A DNA stretch of 37,432 nucleotides from positions 1 to 37,432 of IMG/VR virus record IMGVR_UViG_3300042691_015481. One strand, written 5' to 3'. This document shows positions 8,023 through 16,736 of this stretch, one piece after another. The notes below the pieces were generated by a model, which did not search any database, was not told the origin of the DNA, and saw only the letters and a list, made by a program, of their open reading frames with translations. The stretch's first letter is position 1. Each line of letters begins with the position of its first letter. Both the position numbers and the translations under genes were made by a program. Source of the stretch: a virus.

Positions 8023-8769
8023 ATGACGATTATTGTCCCATCAACTTCGTTTACAACATCAACGACGGCGGGCGACCAAATCAACGCCGCGTTGCGGTTG
8101 ATTGGACAATTAGCTGAAGGCGAAGTGCCGTCTGCGGCTACCGCACAAGATGCGTTGACCGCCATGAATCAAATGATTGATTCGTGGAACACCGAGCGCC
8201 TTAGCGTGTTCTCAACGCAAGACCAAGTGTTTAGCTGGCCCCCGAACACTATCAGCCGCACGTTGGGCCCGTCTGGCGACTTTGTGGGCAACCGCCCTAT
8301 CCTGCTTGATGATTCGACGTACTTTAAGGACGCTTCTACGGGCATTTCGTTCGGTATCAAAATCCTCAACCAGCAACAGTATAACGGCATCGCCGTTAAG
8401 ACTGTGACCAGCACTTACCCGCAAGTCATCTGGGTTAACATGACATACCCCGACATTGAAATGTACATCTACCCCGTGCCCACACGGGTGTTGGAATGGC
8501 ATTTTGTTTCAGTGGCTGAACTGCATCAAGCCGCGTCACTATCAACCGTGTTGGTGTTGCCGCCAGGTTACTTGCGGGCGTTCAAATACAATCTGGCGTG
8601 CGAATTGGCACCGGAATTTGGCGTCGAACCGTCGCCTACCGTGTCGCGCATCGCCATGACCAGCAAACGTAATCTGAAGCGCATCAACAACCCAGATGAC
8701 ATCATGAGCTTGCCGTACAGCATCGTTGGCACCCGCCAGCGGTTTAACGTTTTTGCCGGCAACTACTAA
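8023..8769 (+). CDS. Head completion / tail accessory factor, P22 gp4-like
   Basis: The 248-aa product begins with TTAGDQINAALRLIGQLAEGEVPSA and AQDALTAMNQMIDSWNTERLSVF, the pattern of the gp4 family. In P22 gp4 binds under the portal after packaging and starts tail assembly; some family members also have a muramidase activity, which I cannot confirm here. The C-terminal half has PPGYLRAFKYNLACELAPEFG, conserved among these proteins. It is longer than P22 gp4 (166 aa), as is common in environmental relatives. GGAG lies nine bases before the ATG. The stop overlaps the next start (TAATG). Confidence 0.88.
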   Translation: MTIIVPSTSFTTSTTAGDQINAALRLIGQLAEGEVPSAATAQDALTAMNQMIDSWNTERLSVFSTQDQVFSWPPNTISRTLGPSGDFVGNRPILLDDSTYFKDASTGISFGIKILNQQQYNGIAVKTVTSTYPQVIWVNMTYPDIEMYIYPVPTRVLEWHFVSVAELHQAASLSTVLVLPPGYLRAFKYNLACELAPEFGVEPSPTVSRIAMTSKRNLKRINNPDDIMSLPYSIVGTRQRFNVFAGNY

Positions 8770-9014
8770 TGCAAATAGCACTTGATTACGATAAGACCTA
8801 TACAGCAGATCCAGAACTTTGGGAAAAGTTTATCGGTCTTGCGCAGGCGCGTAATCATAGCGTTTGTGTTGTGACAATGAGATACCCGTACGAAAATATT
8901 AAAGGTCTTACTGTTCCTGTTGTATACACCAGCAGAGAAGCAAAAGTTAAGCATTTCATAGCAGACGTTTGGATTGATGATTCTCCAAATTGGATTTATC
9001 AGGATTCTATATAA
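8769..9014 (+). CDS. Mini HAD-like protein
   Basis: This 81-aa protein carries all four HAD-superfamily landmarks in compact form: motif I DYDKT (D6, D8), motif II VVTMR near residue 36, a Lys in REAKVKHF for motif III, and WIDDSP near residue 70 for motif IV. HAD enzymes use the first Asp to form a phospho-enzyme, so a small phosphatase acting on nucleotides or polynucleotide ends is possible. It lacks any cap domain. It sits between gp4 and gp10 genes and overlaps both (TAATG at each junction), an odd place for an enzyme. Activity is inference. Confidence 0.75.
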   Translation: MQIALDYDKTYTADPELWEKFIGLAQARNHSVCVVTMRYPYENIKGLTVPVVYTSREAKVKHFIADVWIDDSPNWIYQDSI

Positions 9015-10444
9015 TGAAAATGCCAATTCTGGGGCAGGCGTATGTGGCTCGCAGCGTCAACGCTGCGGACAACCGCATGGTCAATCTGTACCCCGAGGCG
9101 ACGCCCGAAAACGGCAAAGACGCTGGCTTTCTCAACCGCGCGCCTGGTCTGCGGCTGTTAGCGACGTTAGGGACTGGCCCTGTGCGCGGGCTGTGGCAAT
9201 TTGGGGCGTACGGCTATGCGGTGTCTGGCAACACGCTATACAAAATAGACTCAGCGTGGACCGCAACTGTACTGGGCACGGTGTCTGGCAGTGGGCCGGT
9301 CAGCATGACCGACAATGGCACGCAGCTGTTCGTTGCGTGCAACCCGCTCAGCTACATCTACAACGCCAGCACCGGCGTGTTCGCGCAAATTACCGACCCT
9401 GACTTTCCTGGCGCGGTAACGGTGGGGTATTTGGACGGGTACTTCGTGTTCAACGAACCCAATTCGCAAAGGATTTGGGTCACTCAGTTGCTGGATGGAA
9501 CGTCGGTAGATCCGTTGGATTTTGCTAGCGCCGAAGGTTCCCCTGACGGTCTGCTTGCCATTGCGATTGACCACCGCGAGGCGTGGCTGTTTGGCACCAA
9601 CACCGTTGAGGTGTGGTACGACTCAGGCGCGGCAGCGTTTCCGCTGGAGCGCATACAGGGCGCATTTAACGAGCTTGGTTGCGCGGCTCCGTATTCAGTA
9701 GCCAAGATGGACAATGGGCTATTCTGGTTGGGCTCCGACGCCCGTGGCAACGGTATGGTCTACCGGGCGAACGGTTACACCGGTCAACGGATTAGCACAC
9801 ACGCCATAGAGTTTGCCATTCAAGGCTACGCGACCATCTCCGACGCCATTGGCTACACTTACCAGCAGGACGGCCATTCGTTTTATGTGCTGATTTTTCC
9901 AACCGGCAACGCTACTTGGGTGTACGACGTTGCAACCGGCGCTTGGCATGAACGGGCCGCGTTCAGCAACGGCCAATTTACGCGGCATATCAGCAACTGC
10001 CAAATGAATTACAACAACGAAATCGTGGTGGGTGATTACGCCAACGGCAATATCTATGCGTTTGACCTCGATGTTTATGCGGACAACGGCGCGGTACAGC
10101 GTTGGCTTCGGTCGTGGCGAGCGCTGCCATCTGGGCAAAACAACCTAAAGCGAACGGCGCAGCACTCGCTACAGCTTGACTGCGAAACGGGCGTTGGCCT
10201 TAACACCGGGCAAGGCAGTGACCCTCAAGCCATGCTTCGTTGGTCTGATGATGGCGGTCACACTTGGTCAAACGAACATTGGACATCAATGGGCGCGATT
10301 GGGTCGTATGGCACGCGGGCCATTTGGCGCCGGTTAGGGATGACGGAAAAGATCCGAGACAGGGTTTACGAAGTGTCCGGCACCGACCCAGTAAAAGTAG
10401 CCATTATCGGCGCTGAATTGACCGTATCTGCAACTAATGGCTGA
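9014..10444 (+). CDS. Packaged-DNA stabilisation protein, P22 gp10-like
   Basis: The 476-aa product is close to P22 gp10 (472 aa). That protein forms a hexameric ring below gp4 and helps close the portal channel after packaging. The N-terminal signature QAYVARSVNAADNRMVNLYPE and the later DGYFVFNEPNSQRIWVTQLLDG, AFNELGCAAPYSVAKMDNGLFWLG are typical of this family. I start at ATG 9014, which overlaps the previous stop; ATG 9020 (MPILGQAYV) is equally possible. The last eight bases overlap the next gene's start. Order gp4-gp10 is as in P22, with the small HAD-like gene inserted. Confidence 0.92.
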   Translation: MKMPILGQAYVARSVNAADNRMVNLYPEATPENGKDAGFLNRAPGLRLLATLGTGPVRGLWQFGAYGYAVSGNTLYKIDSAWTATVLGTVSGSGPVSMTDNGTQLFVACNPLSYIYNASTGVFAQITDPDFPGAVTVGYLDGYFVFNEPNSQRIWVTQLLDGTSVDPLDFASAEGSPDGLLAIAIDHREAWLFGTNTVEVWYDSGAAAFPLERIQGAFNELGCAAPYSVAKMDNGLFWLGSDARGNGMVYRANGYTGQRISTHAIEFAIQGYATISDAIGYTYQQDGHSFYVLIFPTGNATWVYDVATGAWHERAAFSNGQFTRHISNCQMNYNNEIVVGDYANGNIYAFDLDVYADNGAVQRWLRSWRALPSGQNNLKRTAQHSLQLDCETGVGLNTGQGSDPQAMLRWSDDGGHTWSNEHWTSMGAIGSYGTRAIWRRLGMTEKIRDRVYEVSGTDPVKVAIIGAELTVSATNG

Positions 10445-12449
10445 CAATACCACTAATATCACACCACCACGCGTTCCATTTTTGGACGCGCGAAACGGTC
10501 AAATATCACGCGAGTGGTATCGATTCTTTCTAAACCTGTTCACCATTACCGGCAACGGAACCGGCGTTACGCCTATTGCAAATGGCGGAACAAACTCCAC
10601 GTCTACGCCGCAATCAGGCGCCATAGCGTATGGTGACGGCGCGTCATATAGATTTACGACGGTTGGCTTGCCCGGACAAATATTGACCAGCAACGGCGCC
10701 GGTTCGCCGGGGTGGACTACGGCGGCAGGGGGCTCTGTCACCAGCGTGGATGTATCTGGCGGCACCACCGGGTTTACGACGTCGGGCGGCCCCATAACAT
10801 CGTCGGGCACCATTACGTTGGGCGGAACATTAGCAATCGCCAATGGCGGCACTAATTCATCCGCAACCCCTACTGCTGGGGCCGTCCCATACGGCACCGG
10901 CACGGCGTATGATTTTACTGCGGTTGGCACTGTAGGTCAGGTGCTGACCAGCGCAGGTGCTGGCACGCCTACTTGGGCCACACCAACCACTGGCACAGTT
11001 TCTAGCGTTGATGTATCAGGTGGCACAACGGGCTTAACCACTTCGGGTGGCCCAATTACCAGTTCCGGCACCATTACGTTAGGCGGAACTTTGGCTATCG
11101 CTAACGGCGGTACGAACGGTACAGCGACACCCACAGCCGGGGCCGTTCCTTACGGCACCGGTACGGCGTTTGGCTTTACCGTTGCCGGTACGTCCGGCCA
11201 AGTGCTGACTAGCGCTGGCGCTGGTATACCTACTTGGACCACCCCAACTACCGGCACGGTGACTAGCGTTGGGCAGACGTTTACCGGCGGCCTCATATCG
11301 GTAACCGGGTCGCCTGTTACCGGGTCTGGCACGTTGGCGTTAACGGTTGCGGGGACGTCGGGCGGCGTTCCTTACTTTTCATCCGCAAGCACCTGGGCGT
11401 CGTCGGCGACGTTAGCGGCGAATGCTTTGGTCATCGGCGGCGGCGCGGGCGTAGCGCCTGCGACCACTACAACGGGCACAGGTGTTGTCACCGCGTTGGG
11501 CGTCAACACTGGAACTGCCGGCGCGTTTGTCGTCAACGGCGGCGCGCTGGGCACGCCGTCCAGCGGCACGGTGACTAACCTGACCGGTACGGCGTCCATC
11601 AACATCAACGGCACTGTAGGTGCTACAACACCCACCACCGGCGTGTTCACTACGGTGGTCGCCAATACCAGCGCGGGCGTAGGCGCTATCGCACCAGCGG
11701 GCACTAATTTTTATAACGTCAAAAACATTACAGGTGCTACCGCTGCAAACGCCAACTATACTTTTGCGACTATCCAGAGCGACGTAACTTCCCAAGCTCG
11801 CGGGTATCTTACTAACTTAGGAACCGCCGCCACCGCGTTTACGTTATCAAACCTTAGACATTTTTACGCATTCCAAGGAACTATTGGCGCGGGGTCAACT
11901 GTAACCACCCAAATTGGGTTTTACGCAGAAAACAATTTAATTGGCGCTACCAATAACTATGGTTTTGTGGCGGGTGATACCGCCGCAGTAACCGCAGGCA
12001 AAACGGCTTACGGGTTCTACTCCGGCGTCAACACTGCCTCGGGAGGCGGTACAACTTGGGGTTTTTACGCAGCAGGTACGACCAACAATTATTTTGGCGG
12101 CAAAGTCGGTATTAGCCGAACCCCGACGACCAACTTGGATGTCAACGGCTCGATTGCTTTTCGAGCGCCCAGCCTAACCAATGCGGCCACCTACACGGTA
12201 GCGACCACCGACGTATCGCTGCGGTTCACGACCACGGCTTGCACGGTCACCTTGCCGGCAGCCGCAAGTTTTACGGGCCGCGTTTTGTATTTGAACAACG
12301 TCACCGCGATTGCGGTGACTTCTGCCTCATCGAACGTCATTCCTTTGGGGTCCAACACGGCTGGCACAGCAATTCTTGCGGCGACCGCCGGTAAATTTGC
12401 TATGATTCAGTCCGATGGGACCAACTGGATTACAATGATGGCTAACTAA
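10437..12449 (+). CDS. Tail fibre protein in the tail-needle position
   Basis: This 670-aa protein occupies the place of the P22 tail needle gene (after gp10) but is not like gp26 in sequence. It starts with TPPRVPFLDARNGQISREWYRFFLNLF, a short N-terminal segment shared by many environmental phage tail proteins and probably the virion anchor. Residues about 44-272 are Gly/Ser/Thr-rich 87-residue modules containing VDVSGGTTG, SGTITLGGTLAIANGGTN and AVPYGTGTA. Residues about 430-560 look like a shaft, and the C-terminus (SIAFRAPSLTNAATYTVATTDVSLRF) is a beta-rich end domain common in fibres. Role: host binding, possibly also portal plug; the second part is inference. Confidence 0.8.
   Translation: MADNTTNITPPRVPFLDARNGQISREWYRFFLNLFTITGNGTGVTPIANGGTNSTSTPQSGAIAYGDGASYRFTTVGLPGQILTSNGAGSPGWTTAAGGSVTSVDVSGGTTGFTTSGGPITSSGTITLGGTLAIANGGTNSSATPTAGAVPYGTGTAYDFTAVGTVGQVLTSAGAGTPTWATPTTGTVSSVDVSGGTTGLTTSGGPITSSGTITLGGTLAIANGGTNGTATPTAGAVPYGTGTAFGFTVAGTSGQVLTSAGAGIPTWTTPTTGTVTSVGQTFTGGLISVTGSPVTGSGTLALTVAGTSGGVPYFSSASTWASSATLAANALVIGGGAGVAPATTTTGTGVVTALGVNTGTAGAFVVNGGALGTPSSGTVTNLTGTASININGTVGATTPTTGVFTTVVANTSAGVGAIAPAGTNFYNVKNITGATAANANYTFATIQSDVTSQARGYLTNLGTAATAFTLSNLRHFYAFQGTIGAGSTVTTQIGFYAENNLIGATNNYGFVAGDTAAVTAGKTAYGFYSGVNTASGGGTTWGFYAAGTTNNYFGGKVGISRTPTTNLDVNGSIAFRAPSLTNAATYTVATTDVSLRFTTTACTVTLPAAASFTGRVLYLNNVTAIAVTSASSNVIPLGSNTAGTAILAATAGKFAMIQSDGTNWITMMAN
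10731..11252 (+). repeat. 87-codon protein repeat in tail fibre
   Basis: Two near-complete 261-base modules (10731-10991 and 10992-11252) encode matching 87-residue units. Partial modules occur before (from about 10566) and after (from about 11253). The protein copies are nearly identical in stretches such as TSGGPITSSGTITLGGTLAIA, while the DNA copies differ at many third codon positions. The repeats are therefore old or kept by selection on the protein, not a recent slippage. Confidence 0.85.
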
Positions 12450-12465
12450 GCCTTCGGAGATTGTC

Positions 12466-13572
12466 ATGTCAGTCACGCTTTCGCCACCCCCTAAACTGCA
12501 ATTCTTCGATTCAAATGGCAATCCATTGTCCGGGGGGCTTTTGTATTCGTACACGGCTGGCACTAGCACCCCGCTGGCAACTTACAATGACGCCTCGGGC
12601 ACGACGTACAATACGAATCCCGTCATCTTAGACTCCAGGGGCGAGGCCGATGTTTGGCTTGGTGCTGCGTCGTACAAATTCAAATTGGCGACCGCCGCAA
12701 ACGTAGACATTTGGACCGTTGATAATATCGGTGGTGGCGACCAGTTTGGCACCGTGCAGTTTCTGACCGGCGTAAGTGGTTCGGATACCATTACGGCCAC
12801 CGTAACTTCTTCAAGTTTCATTGCGTACGCCGCCGGACAAATGTTTAATTTTGTTGCTGCCGGAACTAACGCAACTTCTAGTGTGACGTTGAACTTGAAC
12901 GGGTTGGGTGCAAAAACGGTCACCAAAGACGGTAGCGCCGTTTTAGCCGCCGGCAACATCACTACCGGACAAATGGTTCAAGTGGTGTACGACGGCGCAA
13001 AATTTCAGTTAATCTCTAGCTATCCGTTAAATTTAGCTTCGCCGCCGCCTATTGGCGGTACAACGCCCAACACCGGCGCGTTTACTACGCTAAACACGAC
13101 GGGCTTTTTGGGCGTTATTACCGCCGCTCCCACTTGCGCGGTAGATGTCACTGGCGGCATTAAAACCAGCCGGGTTACTGTTACCACACCCGCAACAACT
13201 GACGGCAATGTTTTTTCGGGGTCGTATACCCCCGCACAAGTAAGCACCAACACCAACGTGGCATCCGTTACCTTTGGTGCATCCTATTACATGCGCGTAG
13301 GAAACATGGTAACGGTGATTGGATTAGTTTCAATTACTGCAACCGCGTCCGCTACAGATACAACTCTTCTTATGTCGTTGCCCATTGCGAGTAATTTCTC
13401 AAGCCAACGACAGCTAAGTGGAACCGGCGCTTCAACTACCGCCGGCGTTTATGGAAGCGTTGTTGCGGCCATTCTGGGCGACACTACAAACGATTGCGTT
13501 GAATTTAGACTTCGCCCTACTTCTACTTCAGCTGTGGCGTATCAGTATTCGTTTACTTATCTTGTACTATAA
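12466..13572 (+). CDS. Second tail fibre / receptor-binding protein
   Basis: This 368-aa protein starts at ATG 12466 after CGGAGA. The N-terminus (PPPKLQFFDSNGNPLSGGLLYSYTAG, TYNTNPVILDSRGEADVWL) is a small beta domain that recurs at the N-terminus of podovirus tailspikes and fibres, where it attaches to the virion; the tailspike at 5824 has a related pattern (YSDNGITPLANPF). The middle has SGSDTITATVT and AGQMFNFVAAGTN, a shaft-type module. The C-terminal 100 residues (ASYYMRVGNMVTVIG, CVEFRLRPTS, FTYLVL) match a trimerising C-terminal domain common in phage fibres. Likely host recognition. Confidence 0.8.
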   Translation: MSVTLSPPPKLQFFDSNGNPLSGGLLYSYTAGTSTPLATYNDASGTTYNTNPVILDSRGEADVWLGAASYKFKLATAANVDIWTVDNIGGGDQFGTVQFLTGVSGSDTITATVTSSSFIAYAAGQMFNFVAAGTNATSSVTLNLNGLGAKTVTKDGSAVLAAGNITTGQMVQVVYDGAKFQLISSYPLNLASPPPIGGTTPNTGAFTTLNTTGFLGVITAAPTCAVDVTGGIKTSRVTVTTPATTDGNVFSGSYTPAQVSTNTNVASVTFGASYYMRVGNMVTVIGLVSITATASATDTTLLMSLPIASNFSSQRQLSGTGASTTAGVYGSVVAAILGDTTNDCVEFRLRPTSTSAVAYQYSFTYLVL

Positions 13573-13605
13573 ATTGATGCATCAACGGTACAGGGATAAC
13601 TAACA

Positions 13606-15453
13606 ATGGCCACCCCGCCGCCCAATAACACGCTTGCCAACACGCCGGCGCGGCAACGGTTTTTGGGTTATGACTATTTAGATTTTTTAACAAATAACGT
13701 CAAACCCAACAGCGGCACGTTTTTTATGACCGACCCCCGCACCGGGGGAGTTAACCCGACATTTCAGCGGGTATTAGATGAGCAAAACACGCTTGCTGCT
13801 AGTCGCACGCCTGCGCGAGGCGAACAGCGCTACGGCTTTGTGAGATTTGGGCAAGGCATGGACCCAGAGCGAAGGAATCGCAGTTGGCAAGAAAAGTTTT
13901 CGATTACACCAGGCGCCGGTTTGTGGGCCATTGGCATCAACCCAGATGACCCGCAGGCTGAAGCTAAAGCTAAAGCGTACATTGAGCGCCAGCTTGCTGC
14001 CAACCCATACGATCCGAATGCAAAACAGACTATTTGGGGCGGCGGCCAGTGGGGTCGAGACGACGCCAAAATGCCGGGGATACGCCAAATTCTCGCGCAA
14101 AATCCTAACGTCTCTTACGCGCAACTAGCCGATTACTCGCAGCGCGCGTTGCAAACGCAGAATGCGCTTCAGCCCCGCAACTTTGACCTCATGACAATTG
14201 TGGACCCCATCATCACCGCCGGCCTTGGGTTCATTAACCCCGCGTTGTCGGCGGTTTATGCTGGCGGTCGCACAGCGGGTGAAGGTGGCGATTTCGGCGA
14301 CATCTTGCTAAGTGCCGGCGGCGGCTATCTTGGCGGCATGGGCGGCGCCAGCCTAAAAGCCGGCGTCAACGCTGCTGGCGGTTGGGCTAACTATGCGCGA
14401 AACATTGGGTCGTCCATCGCAAACGCACCCAGCAACGCGCTAAACTATCTGCGATACGGCCCTGAGATGACCAGCGCGCAGTTCGCCAGCAGCATGCCTG
14501 ACTGGGTGAGGTCTGGCACCGCCGCCGGCATGTCGAACGCAGCGCGCGCAGCAGGCGCCATTGGTACGGCAAACACACTATCTAAAGGCGCTGACACACT
14601 TGGGGCGCAAGCAGGGGCTAAAGGAGGCGAGATGAGTTGGGTGAGTGACGCGCTAAAAACGGCCAAAGATACGTTTGGCATCACAGGCGGTGACCTTTTA
14701 CGCGGCGGCGCCAATTTAATTTCGGGCGCAATGAGCGCCAACGCTGCTGAAGAAGCCGCGCGGATGCAAGCCAACGCGGCTACCGCTGGGGGCCAGCTAG
14801 CGTCGCAAACCGCCGACAAGCAAATGGCCTTGTTGGAGAAGATGTTCAACAAGCAAGTTGAACTGCAAGAGCCCTTTCGGCAGAGCGGTGTGGCGGCGCA
14901 AAACCGCATGTTGGACTTGCTGGGGCTTAGCCCGAATCGAGGCGCGGCGGGCTATGGGTCGCTTGCCAAGAACTTTGGTATGTCTGATTTTAAAGCCGAC
15001 CCTGGCTATGCGTTCCGTATGCGCGAAGGTTTGAAGGCGGTGGACCGGCAGGCGGCGGCGCGGGGTGGTCTTATCTCTGGAGGCGCGCTTAAGGCCGCGC
15101 AGAATTACGGGCAAGACTTGGCGTCGCAGGAGTACCAGAACGCATACAATCGATACCAGACCAACCGGACGAACTTGCTGAACCCGCTTCAAAGTTTAGC
15201 TGGTGCGGGTCAGACGTCGGCGAACACGATAGGGAACGCAGCGGCGGGATATGGTAGTGAAGGCAGCAACGCGCTGGGCGGTGCGGGTACGGCGCAGGCT
15301 AACGCCATTCAGAACGCGGCGAATGCGCGGGCGTCGGGGTATTTGGGTTCGCAGCAGAGTTGGAATCAGGCGATTCAAAACACTGCCGCGATACCTGGGC
15401 AGTCCCAGCAGAATGAGTTTATGAACGCGCTGATGCAGAGATATCTTAGCTAG
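13606..15453 (+). CDS. Putative DNA ejection (internal virion) protein
   Basis: This 615-aa protein is in the position of P22 gp7/gp20, internal proteins that leave the head with the DNA and build a channel across the envelope. The N-terminal third is soluble, residues 200-260 are Gly/Ala-rich and hydrophobic (VDPIITAGLGFINPALSAVY), and the C-terminal 270 residues carry the pattern of phage DNA-transfer proteins: DPGYAFRMREGLKAVDRQAAARGG, GALKAAQNYGQDLASQEYQNAYNRY. An in-frame ATG at 14632 preceded by AAAGGAGG may start a separate 273-aa product beginning MSWVSDALKTAKDTFG. I infer ejection function from position and this domain. Confidence 0.75.
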   Translation: MATPPPNNTLANTPARQRFLGYDYLDFLTNNVKPNSGTFFMTDPRTGGVNPTFQRVLDEQNTLAASRTPARGEQRYGFVRFGQGMDPERRNRSWQEKFSITPGAGLWAIGINPDDPQAEAKAKAYIERQLAANPYDPNAKQTIWGGGQWGRDDAKMPGIRQILAQNPNVSYAQLADYSQRALQTQNALQPRNFDLMTIVDPIITAGLGFINPALSAVYAGGRTAGEGGDFGDILLSAGGGYLGGMGGASLKAGVNAAGGWANYARNIGSSIANAPSNALNYLRYGPEMTSAQFASSMPDWVRSGTAAGMSNAARAAGAIGTANTLSKGADTLGAQAGAKGGEMSWVSDALKTAKDTFGITGGDLLRGGANLISGAMSANAAEEAARMQANAATAGGQLASQTADKQMALLEKMFNKQVELQEPFRQSGVAAQNRMLDLLGLSPNRGAAGYGSLAKNFGMSDFKADPGYAFRMREGLKAVDRQAAARGGLISGGALKAAQNYGQDLASQEYQNAYNRYQTNRTNLLNPLQSLAGAGQTSANTIGNAAAGYGSEGSNALGGAGTAQANAIQNAANARASGYLGSQQSWNQAIQNTAAIPGQSQQNEFMNALMQRYLS

Positions 15454-15464
15454 GGGATAGAGTA

Positions 15465-16736
15465 ATGCCATTAGACCCAGTTCTTGCCCAAGGCGTCGCG
15501 CCGATTAACTTTGCCGGCCCCGACCCGGCGACGAAAATGAACCAGCTTGCCGCCATGATGAAGATGCAAGGTCTTCAGCAGGAAGGGCAACTGAACGCGC
15601 TGAAACTGACTGAAGCGCAAAAGCAAGCGGCTGAAGTGGACGCAATGAAAGACGCTATCCGACGCGGCGAAGATTTGCTTGACCCTCGCAACGCATCAAA
15701 ATACGGCTCATCTGGCTTGGCGTTTCATAAAGCGCTTCGCGAATCGCAAAACGCTGATTTGGACAACCGAACCAAATTAGTCACCGCTGGCCGTGATATT
15801 TGGGCCGGCGTTCGCGACCAAGCGTCTTACGATGCGGCGCTCCCCCAGCTAGAGGCACTTCGCCCAGGCTCAACGGCTAGCTTGCCCCGCGCGTTTGACC
15901 CAACGCTAGTCGAACAGAATTTGATGGACGCCAAAACGTATTTTGAGGTTAACAAACCACAAACTACGTTGGGCAAACTACAAGCTGAGTTGGCGCGACT
16001 TCCTCCCGGCGACCCGCGTCGCCCGGCGTATGAGGCGGCAATTAATAAAGAAACGCGGTTCGCCCCCACCGACGCAAGCCAATTGCCAGCGGATGCCCGC
16101 ATGATAGAGTGGCTAAAGTCGCAAGACCCAGACACGCAAGCCCTATATCGCCAGATGTTTGGTAAAGGCCAGTTGACGCCCTATCAAGCGGCAAGTCTTG
16201 AGATAGAGCAAACCAAAGAAGCGCGTATTGCAGCCGAAGCTAAAGCCAAAGAAGAAGCCGCTTCGCGCGCGGCAGAGGCGACGGCAGCCGGCGCTGAAGA
16301 AAGCGCGCGGATTGTGAATGGCGCCATAACAAAAGCCAAAGGGTTGGTGTCACGCACTTCAACTGGTTTTGGGTCTTTGCTAAGCGGAATACCGACTACC
16401 GATGCGCGAGCGTTGGAAGGTCAACTTAACGTCGTCAAGGCAAACTTGGGTTTCGACCGGCTTCGCCAGATGCGCGAAGAATCCAAAACGGGCGGCGCGT
16501 TGGGCTCCATTGCGGTTAAAGAATTGGAGCGGCTGGAAGCTGCGGTTGCTACGCTGGATACAGGGTTAAAAGGGCAACAGCTTATCGACGCGTTGGATGC
16601 TGTTTCTACGCACTACAATAATTGGTTGGCGGAAAGACAAAAACTAACCAAAAAAACTGATGGCGCACCGGCTGGCGGCGCCCCAACTCAGCCAGTTAGG
16701 GACGCCGCCGACGCTATTATTAGCGGAGGTAAATAA
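15465..16736 (+). CDS. Putative ejection protein (gp20 position)
   Basis: This 423-aa protein follows by 11 bases with an AGGGG ribosome binding site. It is rich in Ala, Lys, Glu and Gln and looks mostly helical. A coiled-coil stretch lies near residues 245-285 (EQTKEARIAAEAKAKEEAASRAAEATAAG), followed by LVSRTSTGFGSLLSGIPTTDARALEGQLNVVKANLGFDRLRQMRE. This last motif occurs in virion proteins of many podoviruses and in gp20-type proteins. No enzyme motif is visible. The gene sits between two other large virion-type genes, and its stop overlaps the next ATG (TAATG). Function is inferred from position. Confidence 0.72.
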   Translation: MPLDPVLAQGVAPINFAGPDPATKMNQLAAMMKMQGLQQEGQLNALKLTEAQKQAAEVDAMKDAIRRGEDLLDPRNASKYGSSGLAFHKALRESQNADLDNRTKLVTAGRDIWAGVRDQASYDAALPQLEALRPGSTASLPRAFDPTLVEQNLMDAKTYFEVNKPQTTLGKLQAELARLPPGDPRRPAYEAAINKETRFAPTDASQLPADARMIEWLKSQDPDTQALYRQMFGKGQLTPYQAASLEIEQTKEARIAAEAKAKEEAASRAAEATAAGAEESARIVNGAITKAKGLVSRTSTGFGSLLSGIPTTDARALEGQLNVVKANLGFDRLRQMREESKTGGALGSIAVKELERLEAAVATLDTGLKGQQLIDALDAVSTHYNNWLAERQKLTKKTDGAPAGGAPTQPVRDAADAIISGGK

